From Olivibacter sitiensis DSM 17696 (GTDB lineage Bacteria > Bacteroidota > Bacteroidia > Sphingobacteriales > Sphingobacteriaceae): a stretch of 64,000 bases of DNA. The stretch spans positions 19,918 to 83,917 of the forward strand of contig NZ_ATZA01000020.1 of NCBI RefSeq assembly GCF_000427965.1, given 5' to 3'. Of the stretch, positions 47,501 through 54,307 are shown piece after piece. The first letter of the stretch is position 1; every line of letters begins with the position of its first letter. Both the position numbers and the translations under genes were made by a program. The notes under the pieces were generated by a model. It saw nothing but the letters and a program-made list of their open reading frames with translations, searched no databases and had not been told where the DNA came from.

Positions 47501-47723
47501 CGAAACTCAGGATATTGACATATTGCTTACCGAAGTACGCCTCCATCTGGTCTGGGGTGTAGGCAGGAAATGAATGCAGAAGATAAACTACCGGCATATC
47601 GAGTGCGGGGAGAATATCTATTTTCACATCGTTTTTTACGGTACGGATACCGAAGAACAATAATCCTGCTACGACTACGATGATGGCAATGGGTTTCTCT
47701 AGTGCTGTCCTGATGATATTCAT
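44508..47723 (-). CDS. RND efflux transporter permease
   Basis: 1071 aa, HAE1/AcrB-like inner-membrane pump with 12 helices and two large periplasmic loops. In TM4 the usual Asp-Asp pair appears as LVDESTVTIEN, and in TM10 the usual Lys region reads GVSISNSVLLI, so the standard proton-relay Asp-Asp/Lys set looks altered. A linker insertion rich in D, K and S (near 500) precedes the second half. It is followed by the adaptor gene (4-bp overlap) and preceded by the disrupted tolC. The substrate is unknown. Confidence 0.95.
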   Translation of the reverse strand: MNIIRTALEKPIAIIVVVAGLLFFGIRTVKNDVKIDILPALDMPVVYLLHSFPAYTPDQMEAYFGKQYVNILSFVNGIKSIETKNIQGLTIMKLSFFPGTDMAQASGELASFVARIQMAFPPATQPPFLIRFDASTIPIGQLIVSGDKPINELLDITQQFVRPSLIAIPGLVSSPAIGANLRTIEINIDPSKLKAYNLSPDQIVEVLSQNTQTSASGNIRMEDLNYLARTNATVQNLDEIRNIPLFKQSVQNVYLKDVATVTDGTDITVGYALINKKRSTYLAIAKSADASTWDVVQNIKRDLPRLQEQLPDGVQLSYEFDQSVYVINSVKSLIEEALIGALLTGLMVLLFLKDWRGALIVIMTIPASIISGVLFLHLFGQTINIMTLSGLALAIGILVDESTVTIENIHQHLDMGKSKARAIWDACREIAFPKLLILLCILAVFALALTMEGISGSLFFPLALAIGFSMIFSYLLSQTFVPVIANYLMKVHPKKEHVKSRSELSGSDDYDGDGKLDLFERLRIAYMKFISRLLPYRKPLVLVTLLLTSLLAWLLVSHVGEDVLPRANSSQLQVRLRAPDGTRIEKTEKAALQLTEIIEDIVGKENVAINSTYIGTNPAQFIVASLYVWTAGPHEALMQLALQEDYDVDIEELKEKIRKEVAEKMPEVKLSFEPIELTDKVLSLGSPTPVEVRISGRDKQQSILQAKKVEAALKELPYLRDVQIAQSLEYPVVDINIDRVRAAQLNTDAKSVADALVASTSSSRFTAKLFWVDPKSNFPYNIQVEVPEYKMANMEDLYNIPLNSNSLRPVLGDVATLQKGKTLGQIDNLGALPNVTVTANLSDVDLGTASRGVREAIASLDTPPKGTTIEQIGLTNVLEETFDNLSSGLVVAILVIFLMLAANFQSFKLSLVVLSTVPAVLTGSLLLLFCTGSTLNLQSYMGIIMAVGVSISNSVLLITNAEELRLKNNGDALLAAREAASIRFRPILMTAIAMVAGMIPMAIGFGDAGDQVSPLGRAVIGGLTVSTFATLLLLPSVFAWVQGKSTIESVSLNPDNEDSRFYDKNQTENER

Positions 47724-47732
47724 GTCGTTTCT

Positions 47733-49139
47733 TTAGCGGTTACCGTTAACAAAATCTGAAAAATAATCATAATCGCCTGTTGCGGCGGCTTTGAGCAGCA
47801 AGGCCTGCCACAAATTGGTGTAGGCAATATCCCTGTCTGTTTCTGCCCGTATCAATACATAAGCCGACTAGGAAACATCCACCAGATCCGTCAGCCCGTT
47901 TTCGTAGCGCACCCTTTTCTGCCGATAGGCAAGCGATGCCGCCTCGAGCTGGGTAGGCACTTCATGGTAGGTAGCGAGTGCATTTGCGATATTCCGTTCA
48001 GATAGTGCGAGTTCTTCATGGAGCTGCTGTCTGGTCATGTCATGCTCGGCCCGTAGCCCAGAAAGCAGGTAATCCTGTTCCTTGACAAGCGAAGCGGTCC
48101 GGAAAGGTTGCGTAAAATTCCAGGTGATGCCGAGGGCCACCACATAATTGCCCCTGACAGGGTTGATTCCGTCCAGGTAATTTTGGGTATATGCCGTTTG
48201 ATCTTGGGCATAGTTACTGAAGAAACCGGAACCCCGAGCCTGATAGGCCGCACCGAGAATCAGGGATGGGTAATTGGTTCTCTTCAGGTATTTCCTTTGC
48301 TGCTCCGCTTCGGTGATACGGCTTGCGTACCACAGTGTCAGCGGGTGGCTTTCAGGATCGACCTGTTCATTCTCTAGCGGGATGGATGGTGCTTTCTGAA
48401 AGAAAAGGGAATCCAGCACAAATTCACTGTTCGATATGCCCAGTAAAACGGCCAGATCCTTTGCCTGTCTCTGTTCCTTATCTATCGCTTGGGTCAACTG
48501 TATTCGCGCACTCGAAACTTCGGCTTTTGCCTGCACGGAATCCACGCCGGCAATCAGTCCGGAACGCGCACGGGCAGTTACCACTTTGTACAGTGTATCC
48601 GCTCTTTCCAGGTTCTTTCTATAGGAATCGGAAAGTTTACGTGCGGCCACCAGGTTGAGGTATGCCGAAGTGACTTTGATCTTATGGTTAAAGACTTCCT
48701 GTTCCTGGTCTCTCTGGTACTTTACCGTGCCGGCCTCAGCCGTTTGGATCCCTGCCTTCACCCTGCCGAACGTAAAAAACTCCCAGTTGAAATTGGCTAG
48801 GTATAGGGCCCCGAATGCGGCATTCCAGTTCTGTTCCGCCAGGGGCAATCCGGAAGAAGCAAGCGCCTGTCCACCAAAAGCATACAGTGGCCCGTTCTGC
48901 CCGTTCACCGTACCGAAATTGTTCTGTGCAGAGAGGTAAAGGTTGGGGAGATAAGCTCTTTTCTGTTGCTCCACCCTCGTGAGCGCCGCCTGTGTATATG
49001 CTTCTTTGGCACGGATCGTACCGTAATTCGTGATGGCGGTGTCTATCGCTTTTTCAAGGGAAAGGTACTGCTGCGCCGAAAGGCCTGATGCCCCGAAAAC
49101 AATCATTAGCAGAAACACTACAATGAGCTTTTCTCTCAT
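47733..49139 (-). pseudogene. TolC family outer membrane efflux protein with internal amber stop
   Basis: The frame from MREKLIVVFL (49139; signal peptide ends near LSAQ) runs 423 codons to an in-frame TAG at 47868-47870, just after LVDVS. The same frame then continues for 44 clear codons (SAYVLIRAETDRDIAYTNLW, QALLLKAAATGDYDYF) to a natural TAA at 47733-47735, 9 nt before the RND permease. The extra sequence fits the last helix of TolC proteins, so the TAG looks like a CAG-to-TAG change. The truncated protein would lack the end of its second coiled-coil repeat. A sequencing error or readthrough cannot be excluded. Confidence 0.85.
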
Positions 49140-49232
49140 AAGCACTTTTTCTTTTATTATTGTTCTTGTAACCTTAATCCCATTGTTGAAAGGGAACCAC
49201 TCCAAAATTGGGAGTTCTTGAATGGAAAAAAA

Positions 49233-49257
49233 TGTATAAATAAAGGAATGATTTGTA
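49233..49257 (-). promoter_or_regulatory. AraC-type operator upstream of the pump operon
   Basis: A 25-bp site that on the plus strand begins TGTATAAATA and ends GAATGATTTGTA. It is 24/25 identical to the site at 52130-52154. It lies 94 bp before tolC in the orientation that puts a weak TAnnTTTT box directly downstream on the minus strand. Likely bound by the AraC regulator at 52165. Confidence 0.7.
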
Positions 49258-49305
49258 AATTTAAGGGAAATGAACAAGGATTGTAGGTCGCTGTTTCGTT
49301 TTTTA

Positions 49306-49378
49306 TTTCTCACTGATCACAGGGATTTGATCGGGTCTTTTATGTGCCCATCTGCGGTATCTGTGAGAGGTTTTTAGT
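49306..49378. repeat. Further copy of the CACGGAT-type repeat
   Basis: TTTCTCACTGATCACAGGG at 49306 matches the repeat at 39962 in 22 of 24 positions. A second shared block, CATCTG...CTGTGAGAGGTTTTT, follows. It slightly overlaps the end of the next gene. Confidence 0.55.
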
Positions 49379-49784
49379 TTTTTGATGAATTTATCTTCTT
49401 CTCTTTCTCCAGCATCACGGGATATATGGGCATAAAATCGTAACTGGGATAAAACTCGGTCCTGAATCCACCCCAGGCCCCGCTTTCGAATACTTGGTTG
49501 ACCTCCCGTGTATATTCCGGCTTGAAGCGTAGCGTGATGATCTGTCCGATACCCATGACCACGTTCCACGATAAAATCCGTGCGTGGCTCTGGCTTATCT
49601 TTTCATAGAACCCCTGTTTCATGATACGCATCTGAATACTATCGACCGGGTTTTCCTGCAGGTGGCGCAGCACCACGGTGACCATCACACTGTCGTTGGC
49701 GGCATAGGGAATACCAGATTGCTCCTGCGCAAATGAGCATATATACATTGTTATTGCGATGACCAATAAGATTGATTGCTTCAT
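49374..49784 (-). CDS. Small secreted protein, possibly ABM-like
   Basis: 136 aa, signal peptide ending near CSFAQ. The mature part (VMVTVVLRHLQENPVDSI, then IGQIITLRFKPEYTREVNQV) has the beta-alpha-beta rhythm of dimeric alpha/beta-barrel proteins such as ABM domains, but I cannot assign a family firmly. It lies between the royal-jelly-type gene and tolC in the AraC-controlled block. The 193-bp gap upstream (49785-49977) holds nothing I can support. Confidence 0.6.
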   Translation of the reverse strand: MKQSILLVIAITMYICSFAQEQSGIPYAANDSVMVTVVLRHLQENPVDSIQMRIMKQGFYEKISQSHARILSWNVVMGIGQIITLRFKPEYTREVNQVFESGAWGGFRTEFYPSYDFMPIYPVMLEKEKKINSSKN

Positions 49785-49977
49785 ATTGTCTTTTTTTGAG
49801 ATGGACGCATATTACTATCCTTACTTTCTTTCTTTATATACGCCATACTGGCGACGATTTCATTTCCGTTGAACCATTAGCTCCGGGATACAGATGAATA
49901 AAGGGAGCGAGAAATTTGTTGTTCTCGCATGAATGCTGTTTTGTATGGCTATTTTTTAATCTGATCTATTGTTTTAT

Positions 49978-51066
49978 TTACGGCAATTTCACTTTGTAAA
50001 TCCTATACGGCAGCTGGGCTTTGTTCACGCCACCGTTCCATGCTGCCTCCTGCTGCAACTGCGCACAGGAAAAGTACAGGTAGCCGTCCGTTCCCACTCC
50101 AAAGGAATCGGGCCACAGCAGGCGGTCATCCTGTACCAGGGTGTGAAGTTTTCCGTCGGGACTCAGGTACTTGATCGAATAATCCAACGAGCTGGTCAGA
50201 AAAATATTCCCCTTGGCATCTGCTTCCAGGCCGTGCGTGACGCCAACTTCGCACACATCTTCTACTTTGGCGGCTAGTTCCTGCTGGCTTAGCGAGGGAT
50301 CAGCAAGGTACTCGGTTCCAATGCGATACAAGTGCGTCTGATTGATCGGTTTGAAATAGAAATAGCTGAAATCCTTGGTCAAGGCAATGCCGTTGACATG
50401 AGAAGAGAAAGGTTTTCCGCTTTGGTCACGCATCTCCGTGCCCTTGTAAGCGAGTATAATGTCTGGATCTGCCGAGGTAAAGGGCGTTTTCTCCAATACT
50501 ACGTGTGTTTTGCCGGTATTTAGATCCAATATGACTATGGCTGCCAATCCCGGGTCGGACAAATAGGCCAACCCTTTCTCGGTGTCCACGCGTATATCGT
50601 TTAATGCCGAATGCGCCTTGTCCAGATCTTCAAAATGGTATGTTTTCTCTACCCGGTTGTCTTTCAAATTGATGTCCAGCAGCTTGAACTTGCCCTCACC
50701 GGAACCGCCGGCGGGTTTGGAATCCAATACCCACAAGTGGTCGTGAGCATCCACAAACAGGTCCTGTACGCTTGCGAAACCATTTTTACTGTCTGCATCT
50801 GCCTCGTTCCATTCCTTATCGGGAAATGGGGTCAGTTGACCGTTTACTACTTCCGCGAGGCCGTACCGGTAAATGCCACCACGGCGCGGAAAAGAAACAA
50901 ATAGGCGGTTTTGTGAAGATACGCCCACTCCGATTGCCTGATAGGGACCTAAATCTACGACGGGAATCAATTTCTCGCTATGGTATGTCGTGGTCTGGGC
51001 AAAGGCATCGCCCTGCCATAAGGCTACAGATAGCACCAGCATGGTAATGATTTTTTTTCCTGTCAT
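49978..51066 (-). CDS. Major royal jelly/dopachrome-conversion-type (MRJP) secreted protein
   Basis: About 362 aa from MTGKKIITML; a Met 13 codons earlier lacks a good signal peptide frame. Signal peptide ends near AFAQ. The MRJP-type six-bladed propeller is recognised from NRLFVSFPRRGGIYRYGLAE, VQDLFVDAHDHLWVLDSK, DIRVDTEKGLAYLSDPGL and GVGTDGYLYFSCAQLQQ. Bacterial members are annotated as L-dopachrome tautomerase-related, without proven activity. Second gene after the deacetylase (39 bp). Confidence 0.85.
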   Translation of the reverse strand: MTGKKIITMLVLSVALWQGDAFAQTTTYHSEKLIPVVDLGPYQAIGVGVSSQNRLFVSFPRRGGIYRYGLAEVVNGQLTPFPDKEWNEADADSKNGFASVQDLFVDAHDHLWVLDSKPAGGSGEGKFKLLDINLKDNRVEKTYHFEDLDKAHSALNDIRVDTEKGLAYLSDPGLAAIVILDLNTGKTHVVLEKTPFTSADPDIILAYKGTEMRDQSGKPFSSHVNGIALTKDFSYFYFKPINQTHLYRIGTEYLADPSLSQQELAAKVEDVCEVGVTHGLEADAKGNIFLTSSLDYSIKYLSPDGKLHTLVQDDRLLWPDSFGVGTDGYLYFSCAQLQQEAAWNGGVNKAQLPYRIYKVKLP

Positions 51067-51105
51067 TTTTTCACTTTTATTTAATGATTTATGAGATTGT
51101 AACAA

Positions 51106-52062
51106 TCATTCCCGAATCGTGGTTTTGTCCTGCAAGGCCAGTTCCGCGATTTCATCTTTTCGTTTGAAAGAGACGCCTTCGTGACCCTGGATATATTTGA
51201 TCAGATCATACGCCGTTTTGACCATTTGTGGCGTACCGCCTATCCGATCGTGAAAGCTAATGGAAAGCTGCCTCCTCTTGAATTCGCTTTCGGCATAGAG
51301 CTGATCAAATTCGGCTTTTACCTGGTTGAAGAATTGATCAGTCGAAAAGTTTTTGCCTTCAATTAGCATAATATCGTTGCAACGCAGCGTATAAAGCACA
51401 ATTACAAAATCGGTATTGTTCACTTGAATGATGAAAGGTTCATCACGGCTCAAATCATCGATATGATATTTAAAACCCAACTCTTGCAAGATTTTCAGCG
51501 TGTTTTCGCCGCGGCGAAGCCAGTTGGCGTTATACCCGATGGGCGTGAAGCCGGTTGCATTTTTCACGGCATCCACCCCGTCCTTGACGAATTTTTTCTC
51601 GGCTTCATAGGACAGGTTGTACTGCGAACTCCAGTTCATGCCGTGGGCAGCGGCCTCGTGTCCCCTGTCCACGATCTCCTTTGCCAACGACGGATTTTTC
51701 AGCACGGCAGTTCCCACCATGTGCGAGGTCACCTTGATGCCCAGCTTGTCCCAATTGTCCAACATCCTAGGCACGCCTTCTTTGTAACCGTATTGGTACC
51801 AAGTCTCGGCGGGCAAATCTTTGTAACCTTCCTCCATGTTTTGCGGGAAAGGGCTTTCCGCATTGTCGGGCTGCCCGCCAGCCTCAAACTGCATGGACAC
51901 GGAGACGACAAGTCGTGAGCCATCCGCCCATTCGGTGCTTTGGCGGTTTGAGCCTGTCTGCTGCACGGCAGCCAGCGCTCCCAATGGGCTTACCATCCCG
52001 GCCAAACCGACCAAACTGCCTTGTTTGATGAAATCACGTCTTGAACTCATTGCTTTTTTCAT
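51106..52062 (-). CDS. Tat-exported polysaccharide deacetylase family protein
   Basis: 318 aa. A twin-arginine signal, SRRDFIKQG, lies near residue 7, then a hydrophobic stretch ending PLGALAA. The NodB-like deacetylase/PuuE-type fold has VVSVSMQFEAGGQPDN in the first strand and HGMNWSSQYNLS near residue 140. The usual Asp-Asp metal motif is changed to SMQFE, so metal use is uncertain; such proteins are often annotated allantoinase-like. First gene of the minus-strand block, divergent from araC; its promoter region contains the 25-bp operator. Confidence 0.85.
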   Translation of the reverse strand: MKKAMSSRRDFIKQGSLVGLAGMVSPLGALAAVQQTGSNRQSTEWADGSRLVVSVSMQFEAGGQPDNAESPFPQNMEEGYKDLPAETWYQYGYKEGVPRMLDNWDKLGIKVTSHMVGTAVLKNPSLAKEIVDRGHEAAAHGMNWSSQYNLSYEAEKKFVKDGVDAVKNATGFTPIGYNANWLRRGENTLKILQELGFKYHIDDLSRDEPFIIQVNNTDFVIVLYTLRCNDIMLIEGKNFSTDQFFNQVKAEFDQLYAESEFKRRQLSISFHDRIGGTPQMVKTAYDLIKYIQGHEGVSFKRKDEIAELALQDKTTIRE

Positions 52063-52129
52063 TTTATTAAATTTGTCTTTGTCGCCTATTTGCTGCTTTC
52101 AAAGCTTGGATTTTTTAAAAAGAAATATA

Positions 52130-52154
52130 TGTATAAATCAAGGAATGATTTGTA
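52130..52154. promoter_or_regulatory. AraC-type operator between divergent araC and deacetylase genes
   Basis: A 25-bp site on the plus strand begins TGTATAAATC and ends GAATGATTTGTA. It differs from 49233-49257 at one base. It is bracketed by a plus-strand box TATTTTTG (52153-52160, araC) and a minus-strand TATATTTC (52129-52122, deacetylase), so a bound regulator could act on both promoters. Confidence 0.7.
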
Positions 52155-52160
52155 TTTTTG
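52153..52160 (+). promoter_or_regulatory. -7 box next to the araC start
   Basis: TATTTTTG matches TAnnTTTG and ends 4 nt before the ATG at 52165. It abuts the operator, which suggests autoregulation. Confidence 0.5.
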
Positions 52161-52164
52161 ATGG

Positions 52165-53007
52165 ATGAAAGTCCGAAACCTGTACAAACCGTTTGAAATA
52201 ACATCTGTAAAATCAGCATCCTATGCGATGCCCGAGCATACGAACACTTTCTTTGAAATGATTTTTGTTCTGGAAGGGAGCGGTACGCAGGTCATCAACC
52301 AGCACGCCCTACCTTATGCCGCCAATAAGCTTTTTCTGGTCTTCCCGCAAGATACGCATGGATTTGAAATCGAAGAGACCACTCATTTTTTCATATTGCG
52401 GTTTAACAGGACTTTCCTGAACACGCAAAGCAGGGAATGGCGTGACCGACTGGAGTATATTTTCCACAACCACAACCACCTGCCGGGCTGTATTCTCAAA
52501 AACATGGAGGATAAACCCCTGGTGCGTTCCATTGCCGAGGCACTGCTCAGGGAGCAGGGAACGTTGAAAAATAGCGAGCTGGTCAATCAGCTCATCCATA
52601 TGCTGATCACCGTGGCAGCACGAAATATTCTACTGATGAACTCCGTTCAGGCAGAAAGAATCTCTGACCACAAAAATCCCAACCTGATCATCGACTACAT
52701 ACAGCAGCATATCCGAAAACCAGAGGCGCTTCGATTGGAAAAAATTGCATCTTCGTTCAGCGTTTCCCCGAACTACATCGGCGAGTACTTTAAAGCACAG
52801 TTTGGGCATAGCATCCGAGACTATATTGCCTCGTACAAATTGGAAATGATAGAGCGCAAACTGCAATACACCGATGCCCGCATAAGCGAGATTGCCTACG
52901 AATACGGTTTTAAGGACGTGAGTCACTTAACCCACTTCTTCAAAAAAAGGAAAAATAGTAGCCCGCAGAAATATCGTGAGTGGGTAAATGAAACAGCTGC
53001 AAAATGA
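52165..53007 (+). CDS. AraC family transcriptional regulator
   Basis: 280 aa. An N-terminal cupin-like sensor (about 1-150: MPEHTNTFFEMIFVLEGSG, FVFPQDTHGFEIEE-like) precedes two helix-turn-helix motifs in the AraC domain (about 178-280): RLEKIASSFSVSPNYIGEYF and ISEIAYEYGFKDVSHLTHFF, then SPQKYREW. Divergent from the 13-kb minus-strand block and flanked by the 25-bp site repeated at the pump operon, so it is the likely regulator of that block. The effector is unknown. Confidence 0.95.
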   Translation: MKVRNLYKPFEITSVKSASYAMPEHTNTFFEMIFVLEGSGTQVINQHALPYAANKLFLVFPQDTHGFEIEETTHFFILRFNRTFLNTQSREWRDRLEYIFHNHNHLPGCILKNMEDKPLVRSIAEALLREQGTLKNSELVNQLIHMLITVAARNILLMNSVQAERISDHKNPNLIIDYIQQHIRKPEALRLEKIASSFSVSPNYIGEYFKAQFGHSIRDYIASYKLEMIERKLQYTDARISEIAYEYGFKDVSHLTHFFKKRKNSSPQKYREWVNETAAK

Positions 53008-53137
53008 TGACAAGATTCTATTTGATACTGCTACAGAAACGCTAAGGGAGCTAGAGCAATATATATCCTGTGGCGTCCAAAGGTATTGCCCATACGCCGA
53101 AACAGGAGATTTGCTGACGGTTATTTACCTGCTTTGA
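52988..53137 (+). CDS. Possible 49-aa ORF overlapping araC end
   Basis: Begins MKQLQNDDKILFDTATETL and ends LLTVIYLL; overlaps the araC 3' end by 20 nt in another frame. Coding potential is weak and I know no homolog. It lies just before the island's left end. Confidence 0.2.
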   Translation: MKQLQNDDKILFDTATETLRELEQYISCGVQRYCPYAETGDLLTVIYLL

Positions 53138-53236
53138 GGTAGTTGTCTTTTCCAGTCTTGCCCCTTTTGCTCGTTTTTTATAGGCCCGATGGAGCTTTCA
53201 CTGTCGTGAAAGGTTCGGATCAAGTAGAAGAGCAAT

Positions 53237-53325
53237 TCAGGATGTTGTAAAACAAAAAAAAACCGCAAACGTTTAATTTGCAGGATTTTGTATGTTTTGA
53301 CTTCAAGATGTGTAGCCCGTAGGGG
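53237..53325. repeat. Left att copy of the tRNA-Glu island
   Basis: This stretch repeats 63469-63556. The last 40 nt (53286-53325; begins TTTTGTATG, ends CCCGTAGGGG) are identical, including the final 13 nt of tRNA-Glu. The earlier part matches with a few changes that damage the tRNA terminator hairpin, as expected for the displaced original 3' end. The rest of 53138-53417 holds no gene I can support. Confidence 0.85.
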
Positions 53326-53417
53326 GATTAAAAATATGGCTTTATCGTGACAAAAACAGTGGTTTTTAAAATTCGGGGGTTCTTTTTGTGGTTCTTTTTA
53401 GACAACCAAAGTGAAAT

Positions 53418-53690
53418 CTAAAATAAGTCGCTGTGTGTGCCTGTTCTTGTTAGCCTAATGAGCTTTATGGTGTCGTCCTGTTCCCAAACTAACAACCAAT
53501 CGGGTTCGATATGGCATTCCCAAAACCCTTTGTAATTACCCGTCAACTTGTGCGGTTTGTTCTTTGGTGGGAGTGAGCCTTTTTCAACCAATTGGGTAAC
53601 GACTTCATCAAGAAGTCGCATATCCAAACCACGCTTCTTTGCGAGTTTAATATCTTTTTTGAACTTCCCTGTCTGTTCAAGCTGATACAT
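53418..53690 (-). CDS. Type II toxin, YafQ/RelE superfamily mRNA interferase
   Basis: 90 aa. The pattern TGKFKKDIKLAKKRGLDMRLL at the start, PHKLTGNYKGFWECHIEPDW in the middle and IRLTRTGTHSDLF at the end matches YafQ toxins, which cut mRNA on the ribosome. Catalytic His and Asp-Phe of YafQ (H-x-D-L-F) are present. Its start codon shares one nucleotide with the antitoxin stop (TAATG), so the pair is translationally coupled. Confidence 0.9.
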   Translation of the reverse strand: MYQLEQTGKFKKDIKLAKKRGLDMRLLDEVVTQLVEKGSLPPKNKPHKLTGNYKGFWECHIEPDWLLVWEQDDTIKLIRLTRTGTHSDLF

Positions 53691-53884
53691 TACGAATAAA
53701 GTTCTTTTCTAAAATCTTCAAGGGTGGTTTTGGTCGCCTTGCCCGATTTGGCTTCTTTTATAGCCTTTTCAGTATCTTTATTGTAACGAGGTTCTTCAAG
53801 CTCTACAAAAGGAAGCGTTTTAAGATATTCGTAGAATACTTTTGCCTGCTTACTTCGCTTATCTATTTTTATTGTAATTTCCAT
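53690..53884 (-). CDS. Antitoxin of the YafQ-type toxin (DUF2683-like)
   Basis: About 64 aa from MEITIKIDKR; a Met 13 codons upstream is rejected. It starts with a short strand and helix that could bind DNA and continues with a charged tail (KAIKEAKSGKATKTTLEDFR) that would wrap the toxin. This matches the DUF2683-type partner often found with Bacteroidota YafQ toxins. A promoter box TAACTTTG lies 26 nt before the ATG. Confidence 0.8.
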   Translation of the reverse strand: MEITIKIDKRSKQAKVFYEYLKTLPFVELEEPRYNKDTEKAIKEAKSGKATKTTLEDFRKELYS

Positions 53885-53910
53885 GTCCGCACATTTTAAT
53901 GATACTACCT

Positions 53911-53918
53911 CAAAGTTA
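53911..53918 (-). promoter_or_regulatory. -7 box of the toxin-antitoxin operon
   Basis: TAACTTTG on the minus strand matches TAnnTTTG, 26 nt before the antitoxin start. The -33 element is weak. Confidence 0.4.
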
Positions 53919-53923
53919 CACAA

Positions 53924-54307
53924 AAATAAAATTGTTCGCTATCGAATGGCAAAAGAAAAAACCTGTTTATCACATCAACTTTTCACGGTAAATGCCCAAA
54001 GCGAGAACAGCCGAGACCAAGAGAGGTGGAGGTTCGCAGACCACAAATGTGAGGGGGTGTAATAATAAAGATTGATTGCAACGTCTACTCCCGAAAGTAA
54101 ATAATTGTACGAATCCGAACAACAGGTGTTCGATTACGAACACGTCAACCAAGGCGACAAAAACAACAATAATCTGAAAACAAGAAACTTATGTATTTGG
54201 CCGTTTTATTGAAAATGTCTGAACGTTAAAAAAAATCATTGCTGATCTATTTGAGAATCATTAAGTTCTCTTATATCGCTAATGTTGAAATCTAACATCA
54301 AAAATCG
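53924..54307. other. Gene-free stretch before the ABC permease
   Basis: 384 bp with no convincing reading frame and no RNA gene. Its right end has a short inverted repeat TGTTG...TAACA (about 54283-54298) just before the permease start, which may be a regulator site. Otherwise I see nothing. Confidence 0.4.

Noticed and set aside
53237..53325. A second tRNA-Glu gene at the left att copy.
   Set aside because: Only the last 13 nt of the tRNA are duplicated; the rest of the tRNA is absent.
53970..54152. A 60-codon minus-strand frame in the gene-free part of the island.
   Set aside because: Composition is not protein-like and no start signal or family is evident.
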